Positions 42,501 through 52,941 are shown, counted from the first letter of the stretch. The stretch: 64,000 nt of DNA from Cyanophora paradoxa (GCA_004431415.1 QPMI01000522.1:1-64000); one strand, 5' to 3'. Notes: a model not told the origin generated them from the letters alone. Made by a program: numbers and translations.

Positions 42501-43509
42501 GACCTATAGCGCGTACCGTGCTCGCTCCACAGCTAGACGCCAGAGCGCTCTCTTTCTCGAGGCCGCTGTCGACTTGTTAGATGCCAGAGCGCCCGCCCGC
42601 CCTGCCGGCGCCCTCCTCGCCCCCGCCTGACCTCGCCTCCTCGCTCAGGTGGCGTCGGAGTCGTCGCCCGAGGTGGCGCTGAAGCAGCACCCGATGGGCC
42701 TCTCCTCCTTCTTCGAGTTCTCCTCCCTCCCCAAGGTCAGGCAGAGCCGGCCGGGGCGGGGCAGGGCGAGCCGGGCGGGAAAGGGCGGGGCAGCGCAGGG
42801 TGGGCGGCGGGCCAGAGATCTAGATGACGCGCCCCTCGCTCGCTTTCATGTGACCGCCTCACGTCGGCCCCCCGCAGGACCGGTTCGTGGTGCGGGTGCG
42901 CTCGACGCTCTCGACGCGCCAGTTCGACGTGCGCTCGACCGAGGCCCTCGCCACGCTCGGCGGCGAGCACGGCAGGTGAGGGAGGCGGAGGAAGATAGGC
43001 GAAGATGGGGGGCCGGGCTGACGACGGGCCGGCGCAGCGCGCACGTGCGGGTGCAGTTCGAGGCCAAGCCCAAGGCCGTCTCCCAGGTGCGAGCCGGCCA
43101 GCCGGCCAGCTTGTCGCTAGCCTGCCAGCTAGCTTGTTGCTGGCTTGCTAGCTTGCCCATCTCGCCCCCTCGCTCGCGCTCGGTCTGAGGCGGGGGCGCG
43201 CGCAGGACGTGGCGAACGCCTCCTTCCTCTCCCTCTTCTTCTTCGCCGCCGTCGCCGCCGCCGCCTTCTACCGCGAGCAGGTGACGATTTGATTTGGTGA
43301 CGATTTGATCTGATCTGATCTGAGCTGATCGTGCCCCCCAGTCGGAGCGGCTGGCGAAGACGGTGCTCTCGGCGGTGGGCGTGGGCCCGGCGGAGCGGGC
43401 GGGGGCTGCGGGGCGGCGGACGCCCATCCCGGGCTCCAAGCTGCAGCTGCAGGCGATGGGCCACAGCTTCGAGTCGAAGAACGACTCGAAGAAGGGCAAG
43501 GCGTCCTAG
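33559..43509 (+). CDS. NOMO1: NOMO (nodal modulator), BOS-complex subunit, many introns
   Basis: Exon 1 (ATG 33559) is a signal peptide (AAALLLLAALASLAQA) followed by HGSGDVVGCGGFVEAS. Some 35 small exons then follow the animal NOMO order: YFLPVYDKGQYLVKV, DINFLFTGFTLSGRV, LVSGFDVSGKV, VVASGFSVCGRL, DDKGRFCFEG, VSGKVSCIEKPC, GTYQLSASQDAWCW, GAYKLEPRGCYKFD, YTYWASLG, LLFYPKT, VFLKGKVAAV, TTDASGAYAAGPLYDD, GFRSNNVTLAGGQLTF, LTDAEGAFRVRGLDPG and INKFDLTG. A membrane helix near 43,220 (ANASFLSLFFFAAVAAAAF) and a short basic cytosolic tail ending KKGKAS finish it. The lumenal part is a string of carboxypeptidase-regulatory/Ig-like beta-sandwiches. With nicalin and TMEM147, NOMO forms the BOS complex at the Sec61 multipass translocon in the ER. 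Introns are 50 bp to 1.1 kb; several are full of repeats. Confidence 0.92.
37668..37732. repeat. CTAT microsatellite in a NOMO intron
   Basis: Tandem ATCT units (TATCTATCTATCTATC) near 37,670-37,692 and again at 37,712-37,726 lie in the intron that ends at about 37,830. Confidence 0.8.
38585..38785 (+). repeat. Intronic repeat family, units 1-2
   Basis: Two copies of a unit of about 120 bp, whose core GTGACGATATTCTATTTTTGG is followed by TCTGTGTTTTTGATGGACCC and TGATATCAAACTCCTGTCC, begin at 38,591 and 38,715. A GC-rich CTTTCTTGCGCCGCGC lead precedes each. Both lie in one NOMO intron. Confidence 0.9.
39143..39180. repeat. GATCT/CTGAT microsatellite in a NOMO intron
   Basis: Five or more tandem TGATC-type units (AGATCTGATCTGATCTGATC) lie between two NOMO exons. 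A similar GATCTGATCTGATCTGA string recurs near 43,305 in another intron of the gene. Confidence 0.8.
39550..39985 (+). repeat. Intronic repeat family, units 3-6
   Basis: Four tandem copies of the same unit start near 39,557, 39,677, 39,796 and 39,914, period about 119 bp, in the intron between the exon ending SRTQY and the exon starting SVFGVV. Copy 6 has GATGACGA in place of GGTGACGA; one copy reads GATATTAAAC rather than GATATCAAAC. Confidence 0.9.
40206..41115 (+). repeat. 163-bp tandem repeat in a NOMO intron, about six copies
   Basis: The unit begins CCCTCCCTTACGGTCTGGCG and includes GGGCGGGCATACGGAATCTA and CGCTTGATGGGCACAGCAC. Copies recur every 163 bp from 40,208. The middle copies are identical and the last diverges after the TTTTCTAAAGGGC phrase. 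A 73-codon ORF in each unit is a by-product. The array fills the intron between the exon ending AVEAVGPK and the exon starting GEIEEALT. Confidence 0.95.
41490..41690 (+). repeat. Intronic repeat family, units 7-8
   Basis: Two more copies of the GTGACGATATT...TGATGGACCCTGATAT unit begin near 41,499 and 41,624 in a third NOMO intron. Unit 7 has an extra T in the T run. Confidence 0.9.
42445..42600. repeat. Short tandem repeat CAGCTAGACGCCAGAGCGC
   Basis: Four copies of ACAGCTAGACGCCAGAGCG, some followed by CCTGACC, lie in a NOMO intron; the last is diverged (TTAGATGCCAGAGCGCC). Confidence 0.85.
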
Positions 43510-44082
43510 CCGTACCCCCGTAGTCGCTCCCTACCCCCTCCCCCGCCCCCTTTTTTCACTAGGCTAGGCCCTCTCCCCCTTCCCCCATCGGTGTTGTACT
43601 GTAGGCCCCGTGTTCGCTAGTGCAGCGGGCGGGTCCGGCGCTCCGGCTGGCGACGGCGGGGGCGAGGGGGTGGCGAGGGGGCCTGCGGGGCGCCGGGCGT
43701 GCTACGCGGCTCTCTGGAGTGCTCTGCCGATGTCGACGGAAGGAGGCTGGAGGCTGCCTAGATTCGATGATCGTGACCAGGTCTCACTGTCAGGGCCTAG
43801 CTATCATGATCAGCTGCAGCTAAGCTGTTAGAAATTGCAAGTTGACTCACTGAGTCAATGGCGCAGGCTGGCGCGCCGGCTTCGACTCGGCGGCGGCGGC
43901 GATCTGAGGGCGGGTCCAGTGGGGGATCCGGAGCTCGAGGAGAGGCCTACTAGGCTAGGCCTAGGGGGGAAACGCGATCCGGAGAGGGGCCCGGGGACTC
44001 CGAGAGAGTCAGCGGGGAATTTCCGAAATCGGGGGGGAAATCGATATCGAGATCTAGGAGAGCGCGATTCGACGAATCAAGG
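43510..44082. other. Intergenic region after NOMO
   Basis: About 570 bp with no supported gene. It has several short palindromes (CTAGGCCTAG near 43,955; ATCGATATCGA near 44,040) and presumably the NOMO 3' UTR plus the promoter of the next gene. Confidence 0.4.
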
Positions 44083-44751
44083 ATGAGCCGGAAGCGGGAC
44101 GATTCGGACCGGCTCGTCGCCAACGCGAAGCAGGTCAGTGCGCGCTGGCCACGGCCACGGCGGAGCTCGCCGAGTCGAGCCACTCAGCGGCTGAACCCCG
44201 ATCGCAAATGCGCCGCAAAAAGCGCCGCGGCGTACGGCTGCTTTGCTGCTTGCGGCTCAGTTCGCCCGCACAGGAAATATTCGACGCGGTCCACGACGCT
44301 TTCAAGGAGAAATCAGGCGGCTCGGCATCGCAAGAGGCCGAGCGCCGCATTGCCGACCTGCAGGACCAGAGCGAGGCGCGCCATTAGCTGTGCAGCAAAC
44401 TCAACTTCCGCTGAAATATGTTTCCGGGCAGAAATTCCGTCTGAAGCTGCGCAAGGTGGCCGCAGCCTCGAAGGGCTCGGCGGAGGCGCTCATCGCGAAG
44501 GCGGAGGCGGCCCTCGCGAGCGCCGAGCCCGAGGGGGAGACGCTCGCCAGCGACCGCTTCGAGGCCGATGTCGCGCACGTACAGCGCGCTTTCCAGGTGC
44601 GCATGCACTCAATTCGAAGGCGGGGCGCCAGAAATTTCGAGTTCTGACCCCTCCCCCGCGTGCGCAGAAGAGGATCAACGAGCTGGTGCAGCAGTCGGGC
44701 AAACGCCTGAAGAAGACGAGCAAGGTCCTCTCGAGCGAGCAGTTCGACTAG
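44083..44751 (+). CDS. Small coiled-coil protein, unknown
   Basis: Exon 1 from ATG 44083 encodes MSRKRDDSDRLVANAKQ with a GTCAGT donor. Exon 2 (after CACAG near 44,271) gives EIFDAVHDAFKEKSGG and QEAERRIADLQDQSE. A third exon, joined somewhere near 44,400, gives FRLKLRKVAAASKGSAEALI and DRFEADVAHVQRAFQ. After a GTGCGC donor the last exon reads KRINELVQQSGKRLKK and ends SSEQFD. The protein is charged and helical throughout, about 150 residues, with no signal or membrane segment. It could be a small subunit of a complex. The family is not recognised. An uninterrupted ORF over the same span in the first frame exists but does not keep this helical pattern. Confidence 0.55.
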   Translation: MSRKRDDSDRLVANAKQVSARWPRPRRSSPSRATQRLNPDRKCAAKSAAAYGCFAACGSVRPHRKYSTRSTTLSRRNQAARHRKRPSAALPTCRTRARRAISCAANSTSAEICFRAEIPSEAAQGGRSLEGLGGGAHREGGGGPRERRARGGDARQRPLRGRCRARTARFPGAHALNSKAGRQKFRVLTPPPRAQKRINELVQQSGKRLKKTSKVLSSEQFD

Positions 44752-44854
44752 CCGGCGCCCTCGCGCGCGCGCGCGGCTCACGCGGAATGCGCTCAATCTC
44801 GAATTGAACCAGGGAGGCGGGGCTCGGCTACTGCGCGTACGGCCGCCGCGCTGC

Positions 44855-47665
44855 CTAGAAGGAGATGACGAGGGAGGATTCGGCCTCCTCGAACTTGGCG
44901 CCCTTCACCTGCAGGCTCTTCAACCTGCGAGCCGGGCCGGGGGGAGGGATAGCTATAGGTCAGCGCCGCGGCGAGGGCGAGGCGGAGGAGGAAGAGCGCG
45001 GGGCGCACGCGGGGGGCAGGAAGAGGTTGCGGCGCTGGTCCCCCGCCTCGATGGTCAGCTCCGGGCCCGACTGCGAGAGCCGCACCTGCCCGCGCGCTTG
45101 GCTCTCAGCCACGTACAGCAGCGCGGGGCGGGGCGGGGCGGGCCGGGGCGGGGTGGGGCGGGCCTGGCCCTTGGAGAACCCGGGGAGGAAGAGGGTGACC
45201 TTCTTGGCCGCCGTGTCGATCGCCACGGGCTGCGGCGCCCCCTGCGCGACGGGCGTCAGCGCCCCAAGTCATCGGAGGCAGGGCCCCCCGGCTTGGCCGG
45301 GCCCCGGCATTCATCCCGGGAGCAGGCGCGGGAAGCTTCATTTCAAGGCTAGGAAGCCCGAGGAGGCTGGACTCCGGCTCGGCCCGGGTCTCCGGCTCCG
45401 GCCCGGGTCCCGTGATTTCAAGCTAGGAAAGCCGAGGAGGGCGGACCCTGGCGGCGGCGACGGGGTCCGGGAGGGCGGCGAGGGCGGCCTCCCAGCCGGC
45501 GCCCTCCGACGACGCCGACGCGGGGAGGGCGCCCAGCGAGGCCACCGGCAGCGGCGCCCACGCCTGCGCGCGGCGGGGCCGGCCCCAGTGAGGCGGGGCA
45601 GAAGGGAGGCGTCCTCGTGATGTGCGGCAGAACTTATGGCAGCCTAGGGCCTGCATGACGGCGGTGGAGGAGGAGGCGGCGTGACGTGCAACAGAGTCTA
45701 ATTGTCTAAGTGCCCGAGTGAGACGGGGCAGAAGGGAGGCCTCCTCGTGATGCGTGCGAAGCCTAGGGCCTGGCGGCGTTGAGGGGGCGACGTGACGTGC
45801 AACACGACCGGCCTCGGGTCTCCCGGGTACAGGGAAGGCGCGGGGGCGCACCGCGGCGTCGGGGGCGGAGGCGCCCGGGGCGAGCACGCCCCCGATCACG
45901 AGGCCAGCCTGCGAGCAGCCGGGTACGAGTTTGTTTGTTTGTTTGTTTGAAGGGGGGGGGGGGGAAGGGGGGGGGATGGAGGCGCCCACCTGCATGGCGG
46001 CGCCCCAGAGGGGCCGCAGGTCGGCCGCCGGCCCGGCGACCGCGGCCCCGCCGGGTACAAGGAAACCAGCCATCTTCCCGGGGCTCTGCGAGGAGCCTTA
46101 GGTATGGGGGGGGGTAGAGGGAAGGCGGGGAGGGGTACGGTGTAGGCAGCGGTGACGCGCTTGAGAAGGTCCTCCCCGTAGTCCAGCGGGCTGCCCCGGG
46201 CCCCTCGTCAGGTCGGGCCGTTTCCGAAGTATAGCTCGGACGAGGAAGGGGTGAGGAAGCTTGGGGCGGCAGAGAGATAGGGGTAGAAAAAGGAGGCTCT
46301 AGGGCCGAGCGGAGAGGGGGAGGGTACGGCGCGCCTGGAGGAGGATACCCCCGCCGAGGGGCTGACGACCGCCGCCGTTGCCGCCTGCCGCGCGGGCCCT
46401 CGGCTGGGGTACGGCATCGCGAGGAGGGGAGGGGGGTACGGGGCGCGCCTGGAAGAAGGGGAGCAGGGTACGGAAGATGTCCGAGTCCTCTACGATTCTC
46501 CGGAAGCGCCGGACGTACCAGCCGCTCACCTGAGGCCGCGATTCAGACCGCGTACACGTACCCCGCTCCACTCTTTTGTCCGCTGGGGCGCACCTCCGCC
46601 GCGCCGAAAATGCGGAGGGTGGTGAGGTCACCCGTGCCTGTGGTTGGCCGGCCCCTCGGGTCGTCAGTAAGACGGGCGGGCGGGGCCGGGTTCGAATGCG
46701 CGCACCGTCGTAGATGATCGCGTCGTACTTGTTCGAGCGGTCGATCTGCGGGGGGTGGGGGGTACGTCAGGGATCCGAGGGGGTACCGGTGCACACGATC
46801 CGCGGGCGGGCCTGCCAGAGAGCCGCGAGGCCGAGGGCGGGGTCCATTCCGGGGAGGACCGGCAGCTCGACGCCTGGCGGGTACGTGAATCTCGGGGGCG
46901 AGGGCGGGGTACGGGCCAATCGCACCGAAGACCTCCGAGTTCATCCCGGGGCGCTGGAAGGGTACCGCGAGGTACTTCTGCTCGAGCTCTGTACCCCGCA
47001 CGTGAGCCGCGGGCCGCGGCGCGGGGGCGCGTGGGCAGGGGGCAGGCGCGCCCTTCGTCAGCTCCCAGCCCTTCTCGAGGATCTGGGTGGACTGCGCGGC
47101 GGCGTGCGTGCGTGAGGGCCGACCCGCTGTCGCCGCGGCGCTTGGAAACGCGCGCGCGCACCCTCAGGTGCACGACTGAGACGTTCGGGGCGACCTCCAC
47201 GGGGTCCAGGGAGAGCGCCAGGCCCTCGTAGAACTTGGGGAGGGGGTTCTGCTGGACGGCGACGATGGCGCGCTTGCCCTCCGACGCGAACTTGCGGGCC
47301 AGCGCCATGGCGGCCTGCGCGCGGGCCTCCGGGCAGGGGCCCAGCGTGGTGCAGATGTACGCCTTGCCGGAAGTGAACTCCTTGGCCAGCTCCGCGCTCG
47401 GGCTAGCGGCGACGTGCGGCGGCACGCCACGTACGGGGCCGATGGGCCGTGCCGGCGCCGCCTGGAAGCTCCGCGTGCGCCGGCCGAGGAACGCGGACCG
47501 GCTGGCGGAGAAGTCGCTCGACGCCGCGCGCGGCCGACCGAGCGCACCGCCGCCACTCGGCGAAGCGCGGCAGCTCGCGTGGCACCGCGTCGCGGCCGCG
47601 GCGGGCTGGACTGCCGTACGCGTCGCTCTGGCCGTCGCCGAAGGGAGCAGCGGCTGCGCGAACAT
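44855..47665 (-). CDS. ArsA-like protein of the plant At1g26090 type, with HSP20-like tail
   Basis: From ATG 47665 there is an Ala/Arg/Ser-rich extension of about 85 residues (MFAQPLLPSATARATRTA) typical of organelle transit peptides. The ArsA fold follows: YICTTLGPCPEARAQ in the P-loop place, EGKRAIVAVQQNPLP, VSVVHLR, FQRPGMNSEVFGAI, a YDAIIYDG Walker B-type strand near 46,715, SGWYVRRFRRIVEDSDIF near 46,530, ADLRPLWGAAMQ near 46,010, and a C-terminal ArsA_HSP20 domain (AIDTAAKKVTLFLPGFSKG, ELTIEAGDQRRNLFLPP, VKGAKFEE, ending SSLVISF). The closest known family is the chloroplast ArsA/GET3-like protein of plants and cyanobacteria. The usual GKGGxGKT Walker A is not recognisable. At least eight introns are present. 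A stretch at 45,600-45,800 is repetitive intron. Confidence 0.75.
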
Positions 47666-47862
47666 TGTGGCCGGGTTGAAGCTGCTGATGCAGCGCAGAC
47701 GTGCAGGAACGGCCTGACCGGTCTGGTTTCTCCCCCCCTCACCTGGGTACGAGAGAAAGTAGCGCGGCATCGGCTCGCGCTGTTCGCAGAGCTGGCGTTC
47801 CGTGGAGGCAACAGCGGCAAAGGCGGTTCTGTGTTGAATGAGTTGGTAGCATTCGGCCAAGC
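47666..47862. promoter_or_regulatory. Divergent spacer, ArsA-like / GDP-fucose transporter
   Basis: About 200 bp between the two chosen start codons. No TATA box. The ArsA-like frame stays open upstream to about 47,875, so its start could be further right. Confidence 0.35.
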
Positions 47863-49128
47863 CATGAAAGCTCACGAGAAAGTTGGGGATGTGCGTATTC
47901 GAATCCCGCGACCCCGCCCCGGCCCCTGCGACCGAGCGGCGATAGCGCTAACCCATGCACTTCTTCTTGAGCGTTTCTAACCCGCGCCGCGCCCTCCCTC
48001 CGCCCGCGCGCAGATCGAGGATGGGCTGGATAAGAAGGGCGATGATTTCGAGAAGGGCGCGGACTTTCCCTCGAAGCTGCAGGCCACCGTCGCGGTGAGC
48101 GCGGGGATGAAGCCCGAGACGCAGCGCATCGCGATGGCGGTCGCATTCTACTTCAGCACGTCCCTCTGCGTCGTATTCCTGAACAAGTACGTTATGAACT
48201 ACGCTGATGTGAAGGTGCGGTGCCTCGCCGCTGCCCTGCGCGCCCGCGCGCTGCCCCCAGCTGACCTCCGCCGCGCTCCCGCGCTCCGCTCCAGTTCCCG
48301 CATCCGCTGTTCATTACCTGGTTCCAGCTGCTGGTGGCGCTCTTTATGATCGTCGTGCTCGGCGAGATGTCCCGCTCCGTGCAGGCCCTTTCTTTCATGC
48401 CTCGCTTCGAGTTCAGCCTCGACAAGGCGAAGGCGGTCACCCCGCTGACCATCATCTACGTCGCGATGCTCGCCATGAACAACCTGTGCCTGCAGTACGT
48501 GGAGGTGTCCTTCTACCAGGTCGTGCGGTCGCTCAACATCTGCTTCAACATCGCCCTCTCGTACTACATGCTCAACCAGTCGATTAGCCAGCGCGTGCTC
48601 ACCTCGTGCGGTGTTGTGTTCCTTGGCTACGTCGTCGCGTCGTACGGCGAGGTCAACTTCTCGTGGATGGGCATCATCTACGGGATCCTTTCTTCCCTCT
48701 TCGTCTCCCTCAACTCGATCTACGTGAAGAAGGTGCTGCCGGCCGTCAACGGCGACACGTGGAAGCTCGCCATCTACAACACCGTCATCTCGATCTTCCT
48801 CCTCTTCCCTATCGTCCTCATGGCCGGCGACTTCACCGCGCTCCGCGAGTCCGGCCTCATCCGCAACCGCCACTTCTGGGCACTCAACACCATCACGGGC
48901 GTCTTCGGCTACCTCATCAACATCGCCACCTTCCTGCAGATCAAATTCACGAGCCCGCTCACGCACACCATCTCGGGCACGGCCAAGGCCATCGTGCAGA
49001 CCGTCCTCGGCGCCCTCCTCTTCCGCAACACCGTCTCGACCCTCAACGCCATCGGCAACGCAGTCTGCATCGGCGGATCGGCGTGGTATGCGCTCATCCG
49101 CCACCAGGAGATGCAGGCGGGCCGGTAA
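47863..49128 (+). CDS. SLC35C1: GDP-fucose transporter (SLC35C1-like)
   Basis: A first exon MKAHEK (47863-47880) probably joins, across an intron ending CGCAG at 48,012, to an acidic leader (IEDGLDKKGDDFEKG) and the first helix (AVAFYFSTSLCVVFLNKYVM). A short intron (48,214-48,294) precedes FPHPLFITWFQLL. The rest is one exon with about ten helices and the family landmarks NNLCLQYVEVSFYQVVRSLN, SLNSIYVKKVLPAVNGD, TWKLAIYN, and LQIKFTSPLTHTISGTAKA, ending RHQEMQAGR. These are specific to the SLC35C1 branch of nucleotide-sugar/triose-phosphate transporters, which exchange GDP-fucose for GMP across the Golgi membrane. The short C-tail lacks a clear dilysine signal. Only the very N-terminus is uncertain. 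Confidence 0.92.
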
Positions 49129-49641
49129 TCCCCTCCGTCGGGTGCGCCCCCCTCCTTCGCGCCCCCGCCTCCTCGCGCCGCCCGCTGACTTGCATCGCTC
49201 GCATAGTTAACAAGTTATGGCAATCGTCCAGCCAGGGACGCGCCCTGTATCCAATCGCAGTGTATTCGCTTTTCCTTTTGAATTCAAACCGCTTTCTTTT
49301 TTGAGTCCCCTGGCCTGCCCTTCTTAGCCTGCGTTCGCTTTAGACGTCGTTGGCGGGAACATGTGGACCTGCATCTGCATCTAGATGGGCAGCGGCAGAT
49401 CTCTAGATCCCGCTACTAGGCAACTGGGCGTGAGGCGGGCAAATGATCGGATCAAAGCTTCACTGCGACGCTCCCGGGCTTGCCGCGATGCGCCTCGAGC
49501 GCCTTCGAGCAGAATGTTAAAGATCTATATGAGAAGATGCATGAAGCTCGCTAGCTTACCAATGTTGGCCGCCGACGGGTAGGCGATCAATTTGCGCGTT
49601 CGCCTCGCGGGTTGAGCGGAGCGGCTGAGCGGCTGATACAA
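49129..49641. other. Intergenic region
   Basis: About 510 bp between two plus-strand genes. The first 200 bp are likely 3' UTR. Restriction-site-like palindromes (AGATCTCTAGATC; AAGCTT) are seen but no gene or RNA. Confidence 0.4.
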
Positions 49642-51517
49642 ATGCGACTAGAAGAGCTTCCCGATGACATTCTGCTATTCATCTTGCAGGCGGCGTACTC
49701 GTTCCCATCCGTCTTGCTCTGTCGAAGGGTCCGATGCGCCGGCGCGTGGCAGGAGTCGCACGCGTTCACGTCTTGCGTGCAGGTCTGCCGGAGGTTCAGG
49801 ATTTCCATCGACGGCAACGTCGCGGTGCTTGCGTCCGGCGTGGTCGAGGAGCCGCGGAGCTCGAGTCGCCAGCGCTCTGCCGAGCTTGCATCGGCGCTGC
49901 GCACGGCGAATCCGAGGAGCATCGACGCTCTTATCCTTCATCAGCGGTCCAACGCCGACGCGCTCCTCGGGGGCCTGCCGGACGGCTTGAGCTTGCGCTC
50001 TTACACCGGCCCGCTTTCGACGCCGGCTGCGGCGCGCCTCGCGGCGCGCTGCGGATCGCTGCAAGAGTGCGCGCTGAGATCGTTCTGGTATCGCCGAGCG
50101 CTCAGCTGCAGCTGACGGGGCGCAGGGTCCGCGTCCTTCGGGCCGATGTCGTAGGGCGCGTCGACGACCTGCTGCGGGCGCTGGCCGGAGCCGCGCAGCT
50201 GCGATCACTCGTGCTGGAAGCGGCCGAGCTGAGCGTCGGCGCCGCGGGCGTCGAGGCGCTCGCATCCATCCTTTCCCGCCCCGGCCTCGGCACCCTCCGC
50301 GTCGGCACCGCCGCGGGCCCGTCATCCAGCAGCGGCCCCGCGGATCCCTACCGGCTCTTCCTCCCGCTCCTGCGCGCCGTCCCCGGTGCGCCTGTTTGAA
50401 TCTCTGCGCGCCGCCCGCGGAGCCGAGCCGCTGAGCTCGCGCTCGCGATCGCCCAGGGGCGGCCGCCTCTCTCGGCGTCCTGGAGCTGCCCCTCAGCGGC
50501 GAGGACTGGCCGGCGGCCGTCGAGGCGGCCTCCCGGCTGCCCCTCCTCCGCTCCGCCCACTTCGTGCTCCTGAACAGGCGCCTTCCTCCCGGGGCCGGGG
50601 CGGCCGCGGCTGGCGGCCCGGCCCCCGCCGCCTCCGCCGCCGCCCCTTTGGCCTCCCTGCGGGAGCTCTCCATCACGTCCGTGGCGCCGCCGCTCCCGCT
50701 GGGCTCCGCGTGCCGCGCCTCGGCCGCGGGGCCCCTCTGCGCCGCCCTCCTGCCCCTGGCCCCCGCCCTCTCCTCCCTCTCCCTCAGGGGACCCCTCCCC
50801 GGCCTCGCGGACCTACGGGACTGCCTCTCGGCCGCTGCTGCCTCCGCCCCCGCGCTTGCGTCCCTCCGCGTCGCCGGCGTACCCCCCTCCGACCTCTGCT
50901 CCCCCGAGTGCCTCGCCCCCCTCTTCCGCCTCCGCCCCCTCGCCTCCCTCGACCTGGAGCTGGAGTTCGGCCCCCCCTGCCCCGTCGACGTACCCCCAGA
51001 GCAAGGCTGCCTCCCCCACCTGCGCTCCCTCTCGCTCTCCGCCCCCCCGTCCTCGGCCAACACGCCCGCCCTGAAACGGCCCCGCGTGGCGGCGGCCTCC
51101 GACCCCCTCGGACTGCTCTCTGCCCTCCTGCGCGCCTCGGGCGGGGCCCTTCGCGACCTTTCCCTCCTGGGAGCCTTCGCCCAGTTCGACGGCGCCCGCG
51201 TCGCCTCCCTCCTCTCGGCCCCGGGCTGCCCGCCCCTGCGGGCCTTCCGGGCGCCCCTCTGGTGGCACGACCAGCTTGCCCGCGCCCTCGCCGCCCTCCC
51301 GGCCTCGGTCGAGGAAGTCTCCCTTCTCGTCCCGCCCCTCGTAAAGGCCGGCGCCGGCCCCGCTGCCGCCGCCCTCGCCTCCGCCGGTGGTCTCCGGACC
51401 CTCCGGGTCGTCCTCACGGGCCCGGCCGCCGGCCCCGATGACTTCGACCTCGCCCCGTTCAGTCCACTGGCCACCCGCGGCGTCAGAGTCACCCTTGAGC
51501 GCGCCCCGCCCAGCTAG
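49642..51517 (+). CDS. F-box / leucine-rich-repeat protein 1
   Basis: ATG 49642 begins MRLEELPDDILLFILQ, the first half of an F-box. After a probable intron the second half VCRRFRISI follows. An intron at about 50,069-50,114 (GTGCGC donor, CTGCAG acceptor) joins SLQE to LTGRRVRVLRADVVG, and another after about 50,390 leads to LGVLELPLSGEDWP. The remaining exon to 51,517 is a run of irregular LRRs (LRSLVLEAAEL, LRELSITSV, LSSLSLRGPLPG, LASLRVAGVPP, LRSLSLSA, LRDLSLLGAF, LRTLRVVLTG). F-box LRR proteins are substrate adaptors of SCF ubiquitin ligases. The target is unknown. Proline- and alanine-rich inserts reflect the very high GC. It is similar in plan to the F-box gene at 56.9 kb. Confidence 0.7.
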
Positions 51518-51908
51518 CTCGATCGAGCCAGCCCGTCCCTTCCGAAAATATTATTCCAAGTGACTTTGTCGCGTGCTCCTCATGCCCCTTCCAGCGCGCG
51601 GATAGATGCGCGCGCGGCGATCGTAAAGTGCATGCGCAAGGCGTGCGCGGAACTGAGCGGCTGAAAGAACAGGGCCGGATGTTGCACTAACCTCCAAGGC
51701 CCCATACATAACCCTATCTCCAAACTGCATCCTGTCTAAACGCAAAGCGGAAAAGAAAAGTTCCGGCCGGCATGTGACGCGGCGGCGGTCGCTCGATGTC
51801 CCGTCAAAAACGCCGCGGCTGCTGGCATGCCCTGGTGGAGGCCAGCTGATCGGCGCCGCCGAGAGTCCACGCACGCTCCAGAGAGGCTGACCGGCTGTTC
51901 TAATCCAT
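51518..51908. other. Convergent intergenic region
   Basis: About 390 bp between the ends of the F-box gene and uL23. It has lower GC near 51,690-51,760. No gene recognised. Confidence 0.4.
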
Positions 51909-52795
51909 TTACTCGTCCTTCTTCTCCTCGCCCTCGAACGAGATCCCCATCTTGTCGAGGAGCGCGCGCGCGGGGGTGTCCGCGGACAGAGTGACGTACG
52001 CCTTCTTGCCAGACTTCAGGAACTTCTGGTCCGCGTGCCGGGTGCCCTTGCCGCGGGACTTCTTCGCCTCGTGGCTGCGCGCGCACAAGAGCTCGTCAGC
52101 GCTGCTCCGCGATACCGCGCACGAGATCCCCAGATATGCCCAAGGCCGCGATCCCGCGGCGGCGGACGAGCCCGGGGACAAAGAATCCGGCTAGAGAACA
52201 GAATCTAGGTGCGCAAAGAGCGCGGTGGAAATGTGACTCACACGTTGAGGGTGTTAACGCGGGCCACGCCGACGCCGTACACCTTCTCCAGCACTTCCCG
52301 GATCTGGGGCTTGGTCGCGCGGCGGTCGACCATGAAAGTGAGGGTCTTCTCCTCCTCCGAGAGCTTGAAGGTCTTCTCAGAGATCACGAGCTTCTTCAGG
52401 ATGGTGTTGAGATCCACACCAGTGCCGACCTCGCTCGCTGCGCGAGCGGAACAAGCGCGTCCACGGTGTCAGACGCATGCCTGAAGAGCCGGCGCGTGCG
52501 GGCGGCGAGCTCCGCCGCCGGCCAGCCGCGGCGGCCAGGCCTATCAAAAAATCTTGACGAACCGGGCACGCCCTTGCACTCGATCACGGCCGGCGCGGCC
52601 ACCGCACGCTCAGGCTTGCGGGAAACCAGCGACTTCGACGAGAAGAGGCTCTGCGCGGCCGGGCAGCTGGTGAGCAAATATCTCAATACCGCCGCGCGGC
52701 CCCGCTGCGGCGCTGCCGGGCGCCAGGCCTCTGCTATCTAGAGCATGACGCACGGAGCCGGAGAACGAGAAGATCGGGGCCTGAGCGAACGCCAT
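51909..52795 (-). CDS. rpl23: Organelle-targeted ribosomal protein uL23
   Basis: ATG 52795 gives [14 protein letters not shown], then after an intron [17 protein letters not shown] and [10 protein letters not shown], a Ser/Ala/Lys-rich stretch with few acids that looks like a plastid transit peptide. After a second intron the uL23 core begins: [51 protein letters not shown]. After a third intron (GTGAG donor) it continues [12 protein letters not shown] and [16 protein letters not shown], ending [15 protein letters not shown] followed by a basic GK-rich loop and KKA.VTL is the bacterial/organellar pattern. uL23 binds 23S rRNA at the tunnel exit of the large subunit. In most algae rpl23 is plastid-encoded, so a nuclear copy is notable. 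A mitochondrial destination is the main alternative. Confidence 0.75.
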
Positions 52796-52941
52796 CTTTC
52801 GGCTGTGAACTGCCGCGAACTGGTACCCCTGCGCGGCTTCGTCCGGGGGTGTACAGCTTTTCAGTCTTGAAGCACCGGACCTCCTCAGTAGCTCCACTGT
52901 TCCAGCCATCAGCACAGCTAGTTGCTCCGGTAGCTCCTTGT
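52796..52941. promoter_or_regulatory. Divergent promoter, uL23 / TMEM222
   Basis: Only 146 bp separate two ATGs on opposite strands. CTCCGGTAGCTCC and CCTCAGTAGCTCC are a short imperfect direct repeat here. Confidence 0.35.

Noticed and set aside
43835-44082. Small plus-strand ORF before the coiled-coil gene.
   Set aside because: Composition only; no splice or homology support.
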